From: DATBRC01 sp036560485
GTDB lineage: Bacteria > Pseudomonadota > Gammaproteobacteria > Burkholderiales > Burkholderiaceae_D
NCBI GenBank assembly: GCA_036560485.1
Contig: DATBRC010000054.1
Span: 62,001-126,000 of the forward strand
Length of the DNA stretch: 64,000 bases
Direction of reading: 5' to 3'
The notes beneath the pieces are model-generated. The model worked only from the letters and a program-made list of their open reading frames with translations. It was not told the DNA's origin and ran no database searches. Positions 61,998 to 64,000 of this stretch are shown here, one piece after another. A program made the position numbers and the translations under genes. Within the stretch, counting starts at the first letter, position 1; every line of letters begins with the position of its first letter.

Positions 61998-64000
61998 GTG
62001 ACTAATCAGAACATTATTTCGTTGACCGACCTTACCGCATCACGCTTTTATACACGCTGGGTCAATGCCGAAGCGGGGCGCGCCGCTATGGTAACCAATC
62101 TGGCTAAATTATCCCTGACTAAAGCCATTTTTGTTGAAGTATTACAAAATGAAACAGCTGCCGGCAAGTCATTGCCGCGCGCCATGCGGCGTCTGCGCAA
62201 CCTGGTTGTCACAACGCTCATAGAACGCGATTTGACAGGCCGCGCCGATTTGGCTGAAGTCGTTGAAACAATGACTATTTTTGCCGAATTCGCGGTGCAA
62301 ACCCATCTGGCCGCATTAATGGCTGAAGCAATTGCCGAATACGGCACACCGATCGGTGAAGAATCCGGCCTGCCGCAGGAATTGATTGTGCTGGGCATGG
62401 GCAAGCTCGGCGGCGGCGAATTGAATGTCTCTTCCGATATCGACCTTATTTTTGTGTATGCCGAAGATGGCGACACGCACACCACAACGCCTGATCAGCG
62501 TTCGCTTTCCAATCATGAATTCTTTACGCGCCTTGGCAAGAAGTTGATTGGCGCGTTATCGGAAATCACGGAGGATGGCTTCACCTTCCGCGTCGACATG
62601 GCGTTACGGCCCAATGGTGCATCAGGTCCATTGGTGTGCTGCTTTGGCATGGTGGAAGAATATCTTCTCGTGCAAGGCCGCGAGTGGGAACGTTACGCAT
62701 GGGTCAAAGCGCGCGCCATTACCGGACGCGTAGCCGACATTGCCGCGCTGGATAAAATCGTACAGCCATTCGTATATCGGCGCTATCTGGATTTCGGCGC
62801 GATCGATGCGATGCGCGGCATGCATGCGCAGATTCGTGCTGAAGTTGTTCGACAAGAGACACGCCACCCGGATCGCAGCAACAATGTGAAATTGGGGCGT
62901 GGCGGCATTCGTGAAATCGAATTCCTCGCGCAAGTATTTCAAATGATCCGCGGCGGGCGCGATGCCGACCTGCGCGACCGCTCCACACGCACCACGTTAC
63001 GCACGTTGGCCGGCAAACAATTGTTGAGTCCTGTAATCGTCGATCAATTGCTGGAAGCATATACATTCTTGCGCAATCTGGAACATCGACTGCAATATCT
63101 GGATGATGCGCAAACGCACAACATGCCGTCCAATGAAGCAGATCGATTAACGGTCGCCAGGATGATGGGCTTTGCCGATGTCACAACGCTGCTCAGTGAG
63201 TTGGATGCACGCCGCACATTCGTTGCAGCGCAATTCGATGCGATATTCAGCGACAAGCGCAATGGTCAGACTCAACCAAACGGTAAGCCGGACAACGCGC
63301 AAGTCAATGCGCAGATATTAACTGCGCTATCCAACCCGGACGACCATGAAACGATAGAGGCTTATTTAACCTCATTGGGCATCGACGATGCGCCCGCCTT
63401 CAGGCAACGGCTGCTATCAACCTGGCAATCGTCGCGCCTGCAATCTTTACCGGAGCTTAGTCGCAATCGATTTGTCGGATTGGTTGATGCGGCACTGCCG
63501 ACGATTGGCGCGGATAAAGAAGCACAACTCGCCACACTCAATCGCCTGCTCGATTTTATGGAAGCGATCGCACGCCGTGCATCATACCTCGCTTTACTGA
63601 CCGAATATCCGCATGCATTGGTGCGCGTGATCCGCATGATGCGCGCCAGCGATTGGGCAGCAAAATATCTGACGCGCCATCCATTGCTGCTCGATGAATT
63701 GCTGGAAGAAAGAACATTGAAGGCAGCACCGGACTGGGCAGCCTTCAACATGGAATTACGACGGCAACTCGATGCCACGCCAGGCGACACAGAACGACAA
63801 ATGGATACACTGCGCGAGATGCACCACGCGCAGATCATCCGTCTACTGGCACAGGATCTGGAAGGCAATCTGACCGTAGAACGCCTGGCCGATCATTTAT
63901 CGGCGCTGGCCGATGTACTGATCACTGCCACCATACAAGCCGTGTGGAAAATGCTGCCGAACCGCCACCGCGACATTCCAAAATTTGCTGTCATCGCCTA
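61998..64000 (+). CDS. glnE: Bifunctional glutamine synthetase adenylyltransferase/deadenylase (partial)
   Basis: The gene begins with GTG at 61998 (GGAG 11 bases upstream) and continues out of the window; the first 667 codons are present. The N-terminal adenylyl-removing domain carries ELIVLGMGKLGGGELNVSSD and IDLIFVYAEDG, where the DxD metal site is visible. GRGGIREIEFLAQVFQMIRGG is also conserved. GlnE controls glutamine synthetase by adenylylation in response to PII. The C-terminal adenylyltransferase domain is outside the window. Confidence 0.93.
   Translation, partial: MTNQNIISLTDLTASRFYTRWVNAEAGRAAMVTNLAKLSLTKAIFVEVLQNETAAGKSLPRAMRRLRNLVVTTLIERDLTGRADLAEVVETMTIFAEFAVQTHLAALMAEAIAEYGTPIGEESGLPQELIVLGMGKLGGGELNVSSDIDLIFVYAEDGDTHTTTPDQRSLSNHEFFTRLGKKLIGALSEITEDGFTFRVDMALRPNGASGPLVCCFGMVEEYLLVQGREWERYAWVKARAITGRVADIAALDKIVQPFVYRRYLDFGAIDAMRGMHAQIRAEVVRQETRHPDRSNNVKLGRGGIREIEFLAQVFQMIRGGRDADLRDRSTRTTLRTLAGKQLLSPVIVDQLLEAYTFLRNLEHRLQYLDDAQTHNMPSNEADRLTVARMMGFADVTTLLSELDARRTFVAAQFDAIFSDKRNGQTQPNGKPDNAQVNAQILTALSNPDDHETIEAYLTSLGIDDAPAFRQRLLSTWQSSRLQSLPELSRNRFVGLVDAALPTIGADKEAQLATLNRLLDFMEAIARRASYLALLTEYPHALVRVIRMMRASDWAAKYLTRHPLLLDELLEERTLKAAPDWAAFNMELRRQLDATPGDTERQMDTLREMHHAQIIRLLAQDLEGNLTVERLADHLSALADVLITATIQAVWKMLPNRHRDIPKFAVIA

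Overview
The window looks like a chromosome segment of a beta-proteobacterium, probably Burkholderiales and close to Oxalobacteraceae (Herminiimonas-like). This is inferred from the core genes (glnE, yhdP, a nitrilase-family gene, tldD, aroG, yajQ, murB, argG, argF, rsgA, phhB, an M48 peptidase gene, orn) and the general character of the proteins. No database search was possible.

Positions 1 to about 22.9 kb form an accessory, mosaic region. It holds a D-malate/tartrate dehydrogenase with a divergent LysR regulator. An IS1182-type element with perfect ends sits in an older IS66 remnant. Two large secreted lectin-like proteins (a bulb-type mannose-lectin protein and a beta-propeller protein) share a duplicated 73-bp leader. 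There are broken copies of a hydroxy-acid oxidase and an ISAs1 transposase. A LysR-controlled cluster follows: an FMN hydroxy-acid oxidase, a complete NMT1/SsuABC-type ABC importer, an orphan LivK-like binding protein and a thioesterase, then an orphan FixJ-like regulator and a chemoreceptor. Three decayed or orphan genes come next. The region ends at a 47-bp copy of the 3' half of a tRNA-Lys(UUU) gene, the usual footprint of an integrative element.

Positions 23.1 to 35.6 kb encode envelope and c-di-GMP functions: an EAL-HDOD protein, an L,D-transpeptidase with a TPR partner, a 1043-residue alanine/glutamate-rich coiled-coil membrane-anchored protein, and an operon of a hybrid kinase with a degenerate ATP-binding domain, a CheY-like receiver and a REC-GGDEF-EAL protein.

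Positions 35.7 to 43.8 kb contain a lipoprotein, the lower saccharopine branch of lysine catabolism (saccharopine dehydrogenase and an ALDH7 aldehyde dehydrogenase) with a divergent Lrp/AsnC regulator, small unknown genes, a MipA/OmpV porin-like protein and srkA. Three copies of a palindromic, multi-hairpin repeat lie between genes here, two of them directly against stop codons.

Positions 43.8 to 64 kb are conserved core genes. The best regulatory signal of the window lies upstream of the DAHP synthase gene: a 23-codon ORF starting MRFVSFHFYFYFSYSS, followed by a strong terminator hairpin and a competing pairing segment. This has the layout of a Phe/Tyr-sensing transcription attenuator for aroG.
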